Assembly: GCA_029262855.1 (NCBI GenBank)
Contig: JAJCYP010000033.1
Location: 62,001-126,000 of the forward strand
Origin: Bacteroidota bacterium
GTDB taxonomy: Bacteria; Bacteroidota; Rhodothermia; Rhodothermales; UBA10348
Length of the DNA stretch: 64,000 bases
Direction of reading: 5' to 3'
Part shown: positions 19,014 through 26,975 of the stretch, piece after piece
How positions within the stretch are numbered: position 1 is the stretch's first letter
How the letters are laid out: each line of letters opens with the position of its first letter
Program-made: the position numbers and the translations under genes
The notes under the pieces: model-generated
The model's database searches: none
Told to the model about the DNA's origin: nothing
What the model saw: only the letters and a program-made list of their open reading frames with translations

Positions 19014-19571
19014 CTAGCGGGTAATCGCCATTACCAGAATGGCGAGGGCGGCCGAGGGGATCATCAGGCCGATGGCCAGCACAGCAACCAGGATGCTGAT
19101 GAGTACCGGCAGGGAGGCCAGTCGCATCAGCACTCCGGCTGCAGCCAACTCGTCGCGCATTTCCCAGAGACGTCCCCGGATGCCCATCAGGTAGCGCCCA
19201 ACGCTCCAGATGGACCGCAAGCCGCCATTGAGGCGTAGCGATGGAGTCTCGCTCGTGGTGGCCTGGGAGGTGGTGGCCTGGGAGACAGCGGTGGCCTGGG
19301 ACACGATGGACAGCGGGAGCTTGGCCACGCTCGCCAGTGCACGGCCGACCAGGTAGATCACTGTGCCGGGAAGAGCCAGGACCAGCGCCAGTAGAACAAC
19401 CCCAACCGAGCCCACTGCGGAGACTGGCCAGATCCAGATAAGGATCGGTACCAAAATGCCGATCCCGGCCAGCCAACCGGCCCGCGCCACCCGGTCAAAC
19501 GAGGTCACGATGCGGCCGGCCGCCTTGACAATCGGGGCCAGGACCCCGCCACTGGCAGTCAATTCTGTCAT
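19014..19571 (-). CDS. Integral membrane protein of unknown function, coupled to the CCA-adding enzyme
   Basis: The 185-residue product has about three to four hydrophobic segments: roughly 30-50, 53-78 and two near the C-terminus (150-182). A polar linker of the repeated unit SQATT/SQATA lies near residue 90-105. In DNA this linker is a threefold near-repeat of ggtggcctggga around 19256-19301. No family was recognised. Its start overlaps the stop of the tRNA nucleotidyltransferase gene by 4 bp (ATGA), so it is probably translated from the same mRNA. Confidence 0.65.
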   Translation of the reverse strand: MTELTASGGVLAPIVKAAGRIVTSFDRVARAGWLAGIGILVPILIWIWPVSAVGSVGVVLLALVLALPGTVIYLVGRALASVAKLPLSIVSQATAVSQATTSQATTSETPSLRLNGGLRSIWSVGRYLMGIRGRLWEMRDELAAAGVLMRLASLPVLISILVAVLAIGLMIPSAALAILVMAITR

Positions 19572-21199
19572 ACGGGCTGCGGTGCCAGTGCTCGCTCCTT
19601 GGTGGCCTCCAGGAACGCCAGTGCCTCGGCCTCAGAGGCGGGCAGATCCGGGCTGAGGACGGCTTCTTTCACCGCACCGACCGCGCGTTTCTCGGGTCCC
19701 GAGAGGCGCCGGACGAAATGCATGAACAGGTCGCCCCGTCGAACTGCGTCATCCTTGGCGGCCAGCATGAGCGCGTACGCCGCGTCGTGCTCGTTCGGAA
19801 TCGTCCCGTCCAGAATGGCCTCCGTGATCACATCCTTCAGGATGCCGACCGCGAGACCCTCGCTGATTCCCAGAGCCTCCATGATCTCGAGGCCGTCCAC
19901 TGGTGGCCTGAAATTCCGCAGCTGGTCCTTCTCCTCCACGTCGACAAGCTTTTCGTCGACGCTGTCGAATGCGCGGAGATAGCGGCGGACCCGTGCCTGG
20001 TTTCGGGAGGTAATGTCGGCCCTGACCAGAGTCATGAGGTCATCCACGTCGTCTCCGGCATCAAACAGGAGTCGGCGGACGGCCGAATCGGTTACCTCAT
20101 CGTCCACCAGGGCGACCGGGCGGTGATGGAGGCGCACCAGCTTCGCCACGTACGCGGCACGCTCGTCGAGCGGGAACTTCAGCCGACGGAAAAGCGGCGC
20201 AATCATCCGGGACCCGCGGTCCTCGTGGCCGTGAAAAGTCCAGCCGGTACCCTGCCGGAACCGCTTGGTCGAGGGTTTCCCGATGTCGTGAAGCAGGGCC
20301 GCCCAGCGGAGCCAGCGGGTTTCTTCGGCGGGCCGCTCCCGGGTCAACTCCAAAAGGTTCTCCAGCACCTGAAGCGTGTGGTAGAAGTTGTCCTTGTGCT
20401 TGTGGCCCTGAACCTGCTCGACACCGCGCAGCTCCGACAGCTCCGGCAAGAAGTGGCGCAGCAGGCCAGTCTCCTCGAGAATCCGGAAGCCCAGTGATGG
20501 TCTTGCGGCCGCCACGATTTTCTGAAGTTCTTCGGCCGTCCTTTCCATGCTGACGATCCCGATGCGCTCAGCCTCGGACCGCATCGCTGCCCAGGTGGGG
20601 TTGTCAAGATCGAAGTTCAGTTGGGCGGCAAATCGCGCCGCGCGAACCATGCGAAGTGGGTCGTCAGAGAAGGTCTGGAACGGATCCACCGGCGTGGTAA
20701 GGATCCCCTTGTCCAGATCCATCATCCCTCCGAAGAGGTCCACCAGTTCGCCCAAACCGGTCCTTCCGAGCGGCACGGCAAAGGCGTTGATGGTGAAGTC
20801 GCGACGCCGCAGGTCGTCCTCCAGCGTGCCTTCCTCCACCCGGGGCTTTCGGGACGTCCGCGCGTAGCTCTCCTTTCGGGCACCGACGAATTCCAGTACC
20901 ATGCCCGACCGGTCGTCTCCGGGCCGGGGAAGTCGAATCGCTGCGGTTCCGAACTGTTGGTACACATGGACGGGGACCCCACCCAGCTCTACAGCAACCT
21001 TCTCGGCCAGCTTGATTCCGGAGCCTGGCCCTACGGTGACGAAGTCCACGTCGGTGGTTGACCGCCCCAAAATGGCGTCGCGCACGAAGCCGCCAACGAC
21101 AAAGGCCGGGATACCAATGTCCTCAGCGGCCGTGCCGACCTTGATCAGGAGGGCACGATGAGCGTCAGAAAGGAAGGATTCCAGAAAAGACATGGACAT
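19568..21199 (-). CDS. CCA tRNA nucleotidyltransferase / poly(A) polymerase family with HD domain
   Basis: The 543-residue protein has the class II nucleotidyltransferase head: VVGGFVRDAIL at about 34-44, the metal-binding DVDFV at about 51-55, and RRRDFTINAFA. It also has an HD-domain segment (ALLHDIGKPSTKRF) at about residue 307. The neck and body follow the head, with DDPLRMVRAARFA typical of CCA-adding enzymes. It adds or repairs the 3' CCA of tRNA; the HD part may be a phosphohydrolase. In Bacteroidota, length and HD domain fit the bifunctional CCA-adding type. ATG codons at 21199 and 21193 are both possible. The gene abuts the upstream stop codon with no gap. Confidence 0.9.
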   Translation of the reverse strand: MSMSFLESFLSDAHRALLIKVGTAAEDIGIPAFVVGGFVRDAILGRSTTDVDFVTVGPGSGIKLAEKVAVELGGVPVHVYQQFGTAAIRLPRPGDDRSGMVLEFVGARKESYARTSRKPRVEEGTLEDDLRRRDFTINAFAVPLGRTGLGELVDLFGGMMDLDKGILTTPVDPFQTFSDDPLRMVRAARFAAQLNFDLDNPTWAAMRSEAERIGIVSMERTAEELQKIVAAARPSLGFRILEETGLLRHFLPELSELRGVEQVQGHKHKDNFYHTLQVLENLLELTRERPAEETRWLRWAALLHDIGKPSTKRFRQGTGWTFHGHEDRGSRMIAPLFRRLKFPLDERAAYVAKLVRLHHRPVALVDDEVTDSAVRRLLFDAGDDVDDLMTLVRADITSRNQARVRRYLRAFDSVDEKLVDVEEKDQLRNFRPPVDGLEIMEALGISEGLAVGILKDVITEAILDGTIPNEHDAAYALMLAAKDDAVRRGDLFMHFVRRLSGPEKRAVGAVKEAVLSPDLPASEAEALAFLEATKERALAPQPV

Positions 21200-21829
21200 T
21201 CAACGCCCCAGAGCGCCAACGCGTTCTAGAACGGTCATGAGGTCCATGGAGTCTTCCAAAAGGACGGCATCCTTGTCGCCTTCCGAAAACCGGACCGTTT
21301 CGGATCGAAGTCCCTCTGCCAGATCATAATCCAGGGACAGCAACCTGGACCCATCGCCGCCGGAGAGGCTGAGTCGGACCTTGTCCACGCCGGAGGAGGT
21401 CTGGATGGACATGAGTTGCGTGCCGTGCCCGCAGAGCACGATGGCCGTATCGCCCCCGGCCCGCTGGCACTCCACGCGCTGTACGCCGACGCAGCCCGAG
21501 ACCCACATGGCGAGATCGATCAGGTGGTCAAGACCGCAATGAGTCGGGGCAACCACGCTGACCAGCGGGTAAGACTGATTCAGGTCAACCTGCCGACGCA
21601 GCCACCTCGGGAGTCCCACGCGCACGCTGGCTTCTTCAGCCAATCGCACCAGATCCCGGGCCTCCCGGCGGGAGGCGGGAGGTGAAATCAGGAGAACATC
21701 GAATCCACTGCGAACCGCGGTCTCCGCGCTCAGGCTGGTGTTGAGAACTCCCGAGACGCCTGTAACGGCAAGGGAATCATCAGCCCCGATGACCGCGACC
21801 GGCCTCTCAGTATCCAATGACAGTGCCAT
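21200..21829 (-). CDS. Short protein resembling a reduced Gfo/Idh/MocA oxidoreductase
   Basis: The 209-residue product is not clearly assignable. The order of its segments recalls Gfo/Idh/MocA proteins. PVAVIGADD sits at the N-terminus where GxGxxG is expected. FDVLLISPPASRREARDLVR is in place of the usual ATPxxxH helix. GLDHLIDLAMWVSG resembles the family H-x-IDLxxWL(L/M)G motif. It lacks a clean dinucleotide-binding loop and the EKP motif, and it is about 120 residues shorter than normal. A non-catalytic or degenerate role is possible. It overlaps the end of ggt by 23 bp and abuts the CCA-adding enzyme gene, so it sits inside an operon. Confidence 0.55.
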   Translation of the reverse strand: MALSLDTERPVAVIGADDSLAVTGVSGVLNTSLSAETAVRSGFDVLLISPPASRREARDLVRLAEEASVRVGLPRWLRRQVDLNQSYPLVSVVAPTHCGLDHLIDLAMWVSGCVGVQRVECQRAGGDTAIVLCGHGTQLMSIQTSSGVDKVRLSLSGGDGSRLLSLDYDLAEGLRSETVRFSEGDKDAVLLEDSMDLMTVLERVGALGR

Positions 21830-23543
21830 CCTTCCTCATTTCAGACGCACCAAAGTACACGCCGCGGACGGGATCCCAACGAATGGCCTGATAGCCGCCC
21901 ATTCCCTCGTCTCCGGTTCCAAAACGAACTTCGTGGCCCAGGGCCCGAAGGGATTCCAGTACCTCGGCCGAAAAGCCGTTCTCCAGAATCAGGGTCCCCG
22001 ACCCCTGCGCACTCTCCCCGGTGGGCTGCGAACTCCCGACGTGGCGATACCTGGCGGCATCGCCCGCCTCCTGAACGTTCATCCCGAAGTCGATCATGTT
22101 CGCCACGATCTGGGCGTGCCCCTGCGGCTGCATGGCGCCGCCCATCAGCCCAAAGCTCAGGAACGGAGCACCGTCCTTGGTCACAAAGGCAGGTATAATG
22201 GTGTGGAAAGGCCGTTTCCCGGGCGCATACGCATTCGGGTGGTCAGCGTCCAGGTTGAAGAGGGCCCCACGGTTCTGGAGGACGAATCCGAGCCCGTCGG
22301 GCATCAATCCGCTGCCCATGCCCGCGTAGTTGCTCTGGATGAGCGATACCATCATGCCAGCGCCATCGGCAACCGTGAGGTAGATGGTATCCCCCGACTC
22401 CAGAAGGGGGTCTCCGGCCGGAATGGGGTCCATGGCCCTGTCGAGACGGATGAGATCCCGGCGCCGGTTGGCATATTCCTGCGACAGAAGCGCATCTATC
22501 GGAGCGTCGAAGAACGCCGGATCCGCGTAGAAACGGGCGCGGTCCTCAAAGACGAGTTTCTTGGCCTCGGTCTGCACATGCAGGTAGTCGGCAGAACCGA
22601 AGCCCATCGAGGCGAGGTCAAACCCCTCCAAGATCTTGAGCATCTGAAGCGCGGCGATACCTTGACCGTTCGGCGGCAGCTCCCAGACGGTGTAGCCGCG
22701 ATAGTCTACCGATTGCGGATTGACCCACTCCGAGCGGTGAGATGCCAGGTCCTCCGCCCTCAGGGGGCCACCCAACCGACGCATGTACGCATCGATGGTG
22801 GCCGCAATTTCGCCCGAATAAAAGGCATCCCGACCGCCGGCGGCGAGCTTGCGATACGTCTCGGCCAGATCAGGATTGCGAAACACGTCCCCCTCACCGG
22901 GAATGACGCCGTCGGGCGCAAAGGTGGCCCGGAGATTGTCCAGGTCCTCGATGTCGGCCTCGTTTTGGGCGTACCGCTCGAAGTTCATGTTCCAGTAGTA
23001 CGCGATCACCTGCGAGAGGGGAAACCCCTCCTCGGCATACCGGATGGCTGGCGCCAGGATATCGGCCATAGGCAGCGTGCCATAGCGATCATGCAGCTCG
23101 AACCACCCGTCTACTGCTCCGGGCACCGAGACGGAGAGGCTCCCGAATCCAGGGATCGACGAGCGGTTGCCCAGGCGAGCCTGCAGGTCGGAACGTGACT
23201 GTCCGCCGGGCGCGCGACCGGATGCGTTCAGACCCACTACCTCCCCAGTGGCAGGGTCCCATACAATGGCGAAGAGGTCGCCTCCAACGCCGCAGCCAGT
23301 GGGTTCCATGAGCCCCAGGACCGCGTTGGCCGCGATGGCGGCGTCAACCGCGCTCCCGCCGGCCTTCAGTATGTCGATGGCCACCCCGGAAGCCAGCGGC
23401 TGGCTGGTTGCCGCCATGCCGTTCACGGCGGCCACCGGGCTTCGGGTAGCGAACGGCTCCCCGGCGAAACGGTCGCCCCGCAGATGTTGGGCAGAAGCAT
23501 TCAAACCGGTGAGGGACAGAACAAGTGCGAGGAATATCCGCAT
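21807..23543 (-). CDS. Gamma-glutamyltransferase family protein
   Basis: The 578-residue preproprotein has a signal peptide (MRIFLALVLSLTGLNASAQ) that fixes the ATG at 23543. The frame stays open upstream, but that part lies inside the next gene. MAATSQPLASGVAIDILKAGGSAVDAAIAAN and EPTGCGVGGDLFA are typical of the large subunit. Self-cleavage is expected before the Thr of SGDTIYLTVAD at about residue 375. SLIQSNYAGMGSGL and PQGHAQIVANMIDFGMN follow in the small subunit. Family members cleave the gamma-glutamyl bond of glutathione or related amides in the periplasm or outside. The IYLTV context is that of the YwrD/GGT-like branch, so glutathione specificity is unproven. Confidence 0.92.
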   Translation of the reverse strand: MRIFLALVLSLTGLNASAQHLRGDRFAGEPFATRSPVAAVNGMAATSQPLASGVAIDILKAGGSAVDAAIAANAVLGLMEPTGCGVGGDLFAIVWDPATGEVVGLNASGRAPGGQSRSDLQARLGNRSSIPGFGSLSVSVPGAVDGWFELHDRYGTLPMADILAPAIRYAEEGFPLSQVIAYYWNMNFERYAQNEADIEDLDNLRATFAPDGVIPGEGDVFRNPDLAETYRKLAAGGRDAFYSGEIAATIDAYMRRLGGPLRAEDLASHRSEWVNPQSVDYRGYTVWELPPNGQGIAALQMLKILEGFDLASMGFGSADYLHVQTEAKKLVFEDRARFYADPAFFDAPIDALLSQEYANRRRDLIRLDRAMDPIPAGDPLLESGDTIYLTVADGAGMMVSLIQSNYAGMGSGLMPDGLGFVLQNRGALFNLDADHPNAYAPGKRPFHTIIPAFVTKDGAPFLSFGLMGGAMQPQGHAQIVANMIDFGMNVQEAGDAARYRHVGSSQPTGESAQGSGTLILENGFSAEVLESLRALGHEVRFGTGDEGMGGYQAIRWDPVRGVYFGASEMRKDGTVIGY

Positions 23544-23565
23544 GGCATTGTCTTGGAGCGCCCCG

Positions 23566-24648
23566 TCAGGAGGTCTGCGATTCGCCCTGAGTGGTTTGAA
23601 GACGGGAGATACGACCTCCCGGGCCAACGGCCCAGACTGCGCCCTGAGGACTGGCGCCCACGGCCCAGTAGTTCTCCCCATCGAGTGCGTCCCAGGTCGA
23701 TCCACCGTCCGTGCTCCAAGCCGATCCGGTTGGCGCGACCGCCACCACCGTCGGGGTCGGCGCGCCGGGGACATAGGCGGAGCCGAAAACTGAACCCCCG
23801 AGGCCCGAGTCACCACCCATCACCCAGGTCATTCCTCCGTCCGAGGTGAGTGCGGTGTGGCCGTAGGAGGAATCGGGTCGGGCGAAATCACCACCCAGCG
23901 CGATACCGGTGGATTGATCCAGAAAGCTGAGCGTGAAAATGCCGGAAGAGCCGCTGTTCGATGGGATGGGTGTCGGGGAGGTCGACCAGGTCTCGCCGTA
24001 ATCGGTGGTGCGGTAAACGCGCGTGTCGACACTCGAGGCCCCGGTGCCAAACCAGGCATGCCCCTCCCGGCCGGTGACCAGGCAGGTGCCGCTGGAGGCG
24101 AAGGCCCCCTCTCCCGGGTGGGCATCCTCCAGTAGACCGGGGTCCACTCGCGCCCACGAGTCGCCACCATCCTCGGTGACCATCAGCATGAAGTCGGAGT
24201 CCGGCGCATCGCTGAAGACGATCCCCCGCTCTGCGTCCCAGAAGGACATGCAATCAAAGAAGCCGGCAGGCTCACGCACCCGGTAGACCTCAGTCCAGCT
24301 CGTTCCCCCATCTTCGGTTCTGTAGATGCGAGAACTCTCGCCCTCGCCGGCCGTCATGAGAAATGCCAGATCTGCGTCGATGGCGTGCACGTCACGAAAC
24401 TCCAGCGACTCCGCTCCCGCTACCTGCCCCACCTGCCAGATCTCGCCGCCGTCCACGGATCGCGCGAAGGTGCCCTGATTTCCACTGGCCCAGACCACCT
24501 GGTCAGAGGCGGCATCCACGGCCTGAAGTCGCGCGCTGGTGTTGACGGTCTGTTGAACGAACCAGGCTGCGGCCAGGGGCTCCGGCGGGGTGTCAGACGA
24601 ACTGCAGCCGACGAAGACCAAGAAAGCTGTAAGAATCAGGCTGCGCAT
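23566..24648 (-). CDS. Lipoprotein with Asp-box (BNR/Ycf48-like) repeats
   Basis: The 360-residue product begins with a lipoprotein signal (MRSLILTAFLVFVGC, Cys15), which selects the ATG at 24648 over longer frames. It carries at least six Asp-box-like repeats: SVDGGEIW, TEDGGTSW, TEDGGDSW, TTDYGETW, TSDGGMTW and STDGGSTW. These indicate a seven-bladed beta-propeller related to Ycf48/HCF136 and sialidases. Function cannot be assigned; similar proteins in Bacteroidota are annotated as oxidoreductases or photosystem-II-assembly-like on fold alone. It lies 22 bp upstream of ggt and is probably cotranscribed with it. Confidence 0.82.
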   Translation of the reverse strand: MRSLILTAFLVFVGCSSSDTPPEPLAAAWFVQQTVNTSARLQAVDAASDQVVWASGNQGTFARSVDGGEIWQVGQVAGAESLEFRDVHAIDADLAFLMTAGEGESSRIYRTEDGGTSWTEVYRVREPAGFFDCMSFWDAERGIVFSDAPDSDFMLMVTEDGGDSWARVDPGLLEDAHPGEGAFASSGTCLVTGREGHAWFGTGASSVDTRVYRTTDYGETWSTSPTPIPSNSGSSGIFTLSFLDQSTGIALGGDFARPDSSYGHTALTSDGGMTWVMGGDSGLGGSVFGSAYVPGAPTPTVVAVAPTGSAWSTDGGSTWDALDGENYWAVGASPQGAVWAVGPGGRISRLQTTQGESQTS

Positions 24649-24736
24649 GTGGACTGTGCGGGGATCCGCAGGGGTGCTAAGGGATACCAATAAGCTAGGG
24701 CCGAACTCCTTTCTTCGCAGCAAAAACCCCTGTCTC

Positions 24737-25216
24737 ATGTCCGCACGTACCGTTTTGATTGGCGCCGCAGTCCTTCTGGGACTGGTTGGCTATTTGACCC
24801 TCGGAGTCCAATCGGAGGCCACTGCCTCCAATAAACTGGTGGTCTACAAGAGCCCGACATGTGGGTGCTGCGAGGCCTGGATCGACCACATGAAGGAGGC
24901 TGGCTTCGACGTGGAGATTCGCGACCTGCAGGACGTCTCCTCCGTCAAGGATGAGCAGGGCGTACACCCGCAGCTGCGGTCCTGTCATACGGCGCTCGTT
25001 GGCGGGTATGTGCTGGAGGGCCATGTTCCAGCCGAACAGGTCACGCGCATGTTGGCAGAACGGCCGGCAATCCGCGGACTCGCCGTGCCCGGAATGCCCA
25101 TCGGATCCCCTGGCATGGAACAGGGCAGCCCGGATAATTATCAGGACTACGATGTGGTGGCTTTCACCAACGACGGCCAGATGACCGTCTACTCCCGAGA
25201 GGCCGCCGGCTCCTGA
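24737..25216 (+). CDS. DUF411 (CzcE-like) metal-binding protein
   Basis: The 159-residue exported protein has an N-terminal signal or anchor (about residues 3-22). It then has the DUF411 core: VYKSPTCGCCEAWIDHM with CGCC, HPQLRSCHTA, EGHVPAEQV and LAVPGMPIGSPGME. Cys and His in CGCC and SCHT probably bind copper or another soft metal. Family members occur near copper and heavy-metal resistance genes, but none is adjacent here. It is divergent from the Asp-box lipoprotein by 88 bp. The ATG at 24737 is chosen because it starts the hydrophobic segment. Confidence 0.88.
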   Translation: MSARTVLIGAAVLLGLVGYLTLGVQSEATASNKLVVYKSPTCGCCEAWIDHMKEAGFDVEIRDLQDVSSVKDEQGVHPQLRSCHTALVGGYVLEGHVPAEQVTRMLAERPAIRGLAVPGMPIGSPGMEQGSPDNYQDYDVVAFTNDGQMTVYSREAAGS

Positions 25217-25251
25217 CTGGAGGTTCGCGGCAGGCACCGCGATCGCCCCGC

Positions 25252-25983
25252 TCAGTCGGAAGCCTCGAGACGTCTGATTCTGATATTCCTGAACCAGACG
25301 CGATCACCGTGATCCTGCAGTGCGATGTGCCCTTCGAGTCTCCGGCCGTATTCCGGGTGGTTTACCCACTTGCTGTCCGCAACGCGAGCGGTCCAATCGT
25401 CGCTGTAGAGCTCGTAGCTGACCACCTTGTTGCCATTCAACCAGTGCTCAACGTGGGGCCCGCGAGCCACAATGCGGGTTGCGTTCCATGCTCCCACAGG
25501 TGACACCGCGCGAGGGTCAGCCGGGTGAACGTCGTAGTTGGCGCCGGCGAGCCGGTCATTCCCGTATTGTGCGTCCGGATGGGTCAGGTTGTCCAGAAGC
25601 TGGTACTCGGGACCGGTCATCCAGGGCGCATCAAACTCCTCGGTGGCCCGGTAGATGATGCCCGAGTTTCCGGTCTCCGAGATCTTCCACTCCAGCTCGA
25701 GTTCGAAATCACCGAACCGGTCGCGCGTCACGATGTCGCCCCCATCGCTTCCGCCGGGCACGTACGCCAGGCTCCCATCTTCGATCACCCAGGACGAGGG
25801 CAGGGTCTCCCGGTCAAAGCCCCGGAAAGCGTCCGTCGAGGTGCCATCAAAGAGCACGATCCACTCGCCGTCCTTGGATGCATCCATTCCGTTCTCATGT
25901 TCGGCTGATTCGTGATCGTCCGCGGGTCGGTCCATGCACCCAATGACCAGAAACGCCACCAATGCCAGTGCGAAAGACCTCAT
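25252..25983 (-). CDS. DUF1080 lipoprotein (3-keto-disaccharide hydrolase family)
   Basis: The 243-residue protein has a lipoprotein signal (MRSFALALVAFLVIGC, Cys16) and the DUF1080 concanavalin-like fold. WIVLFDGTSTDAFRGF, DGSLAYVPGG, DFELELEWKIS, GNSGIIYRA and EGHIALQDHGDRVWFRNIRIR are all strong matches to the domain. Members of this family act on glycosides, and some hydrolyse 3-keto-disaccharides. It overlaps the upstream isomerase-like gene by 4 bp and is the last gene of a three-gene cassette with a nucleoside-type permease, consistent with sugar catabolism. Confidence 0.92.
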   Translation of the reverse strand: MRSFALALVAFLVIGCMDRPADDHESAEHENGMDASKDGEWIVLFDGTSTDAFRGFDRETLPSSWVIEDGSLAYVPGGSDGGDIVTRDRFGDFELELEWKISETGNSGIIYRATEEFDAPWMTGPEYQLLDNLTHPDAQYGNDRLAGANYDVHPADPRAVSPVGAWNATRIVARGPHVEHWLNGNKVVSYELYSDDWTARVADSKWVNHPEYGRRLEGHIALQDHGDRVWFRNIRIRRLEASD

Positions 25984-26975
25984 GAGTAGTCAGACTTGAG
26001 CTTCTCGTGGAGGTACGCAAGAACGGCCTTCGACTGCCGAACTCCCTCGTACTCATCAACTTCGGACCCCTCGAACTCGATACCGACCCAGCTCCTGTAG
26101 CCGGCGTCCAACGTGATCCGCATCAGCCGCTCGAAGTCGATTGGATAGCGGGCACCGGCCCAGTCTGTCCGGAAATGTGGCCCCGACGGGTCCTCCGACA
26201 GGATGTGTGTCTTGAAGCTCACCGCCTTGGCGAACGGCATGAGTTCCTCAGTCCCCTTATAGAAATCGTACTGTTCGCCGTTTCCGGTGTCCCAATTTCC
26301 GAAGTCAGGAAGGGTGCCGCACCGCTCGTGGTCCACCGTCTGAATCACCTCGGCCAGCCAGGCACCGTTGGAGGAAATCCCTCCGTGGTTCTCGACAATG
26401 ACGTTGATGTCCTGCTCCGCCGCAACCTCGGTCAAGCGCCGCAACCCGTCGGCCGCCAGCTGCTTCTGGGTATCCCAGTCGCCCTCGCTCTGCGCGTTGA
26501 CCCGGATGGAATGGCAACCCAGGAATGACGCGGCATCAATCCAGCGACGGTGGTTGTCGATGGTCTGGGTGCGTGCAGCGTCGTCCGGGTCGCCGAGTCG
26601 CCCCTCTCCGTCGCACATGATCAGGACGCTGGTGACGTCGTGGTCTGCCGCCCGCTTGGCCAACTCCCTCAGGTACTTTTCGTCCGTGCGCCGGTCCGTA
26701 AAGAGACCGTTCACGTACTCGATCCCGCCGATATCAAACTCGCTGCGGGCGACCACGGCGAAATCCAGTGGATCCACCTTCCCCGACCGGATGGCGCGGT
26801 GGAGCGACCACTGCGCCAGGGAAATCGAGTACAGGCTGGCGGTGGCTGGGGCCTCGCCAGGCGAATTCGCGGAGCCCTCCTCGTAGGCTTCGCGGCCTTC
26901 TTCTGAGCAGGCCCCAAGGAACAGACTGGCTCCTGTGGCCAGTGCGGAGTGTTTCAGGAAATCGCGTCGTCTCAT
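25980..26975 (-). CDS. Sugar phosphate isomerase/epimerase-like TIM barrel, Tat-exported
   Basis: The 331-residue protein has a twin-arginine signal (MRRRDFLKHSALATGASLFLG) ending in a possible lipobox Cys (LGAC). It is therefore exported folded and perhaps lipid-anchored. The rest matches the AP endonuclease family 2 / xylose isomerase-like barrel, with SLAQWSLHRAI, VIVENHGGISSNG, LPDFGNW and SWVGIEFEGSEVDEYEGV. Metal-binding Glu and Asp residues are plausible at VENHG and DFGNW. Exported members occur in sugar-oxidation and cyclitol pathways. It overlaps both neighbours by 4 bp. Confidence 0.9.
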   Translation of the reverse strand: MRRRDFLKHSALATGASLFLGACSEEGREAYEEGSANSPGEAPATASLYSISLAQWSLHRAIRSGKVDPLDFAVVARSEFDIGGIEYVNGLFTDRRTDEKYLRELAKRAADHDVTSVLIMCDGEGRLGDPDDAARTQTIDNHRRWIDAASFLGCHSIRVNAQSEGDWDTQKQLAADGLRRLTEVAAEQDINVIVENHGGISSNGAWLAEVIQTVDHERCGTLPDFGNWDTGNGEQYDFYKGTEELMPFAKAVSFKTHILSEDPSGPHFRTDWAGARYPIDFERLMRITLDAGYRSWVGIEFEGSEVDEYEGVRQSKAVLAYLHEKLKSDYS

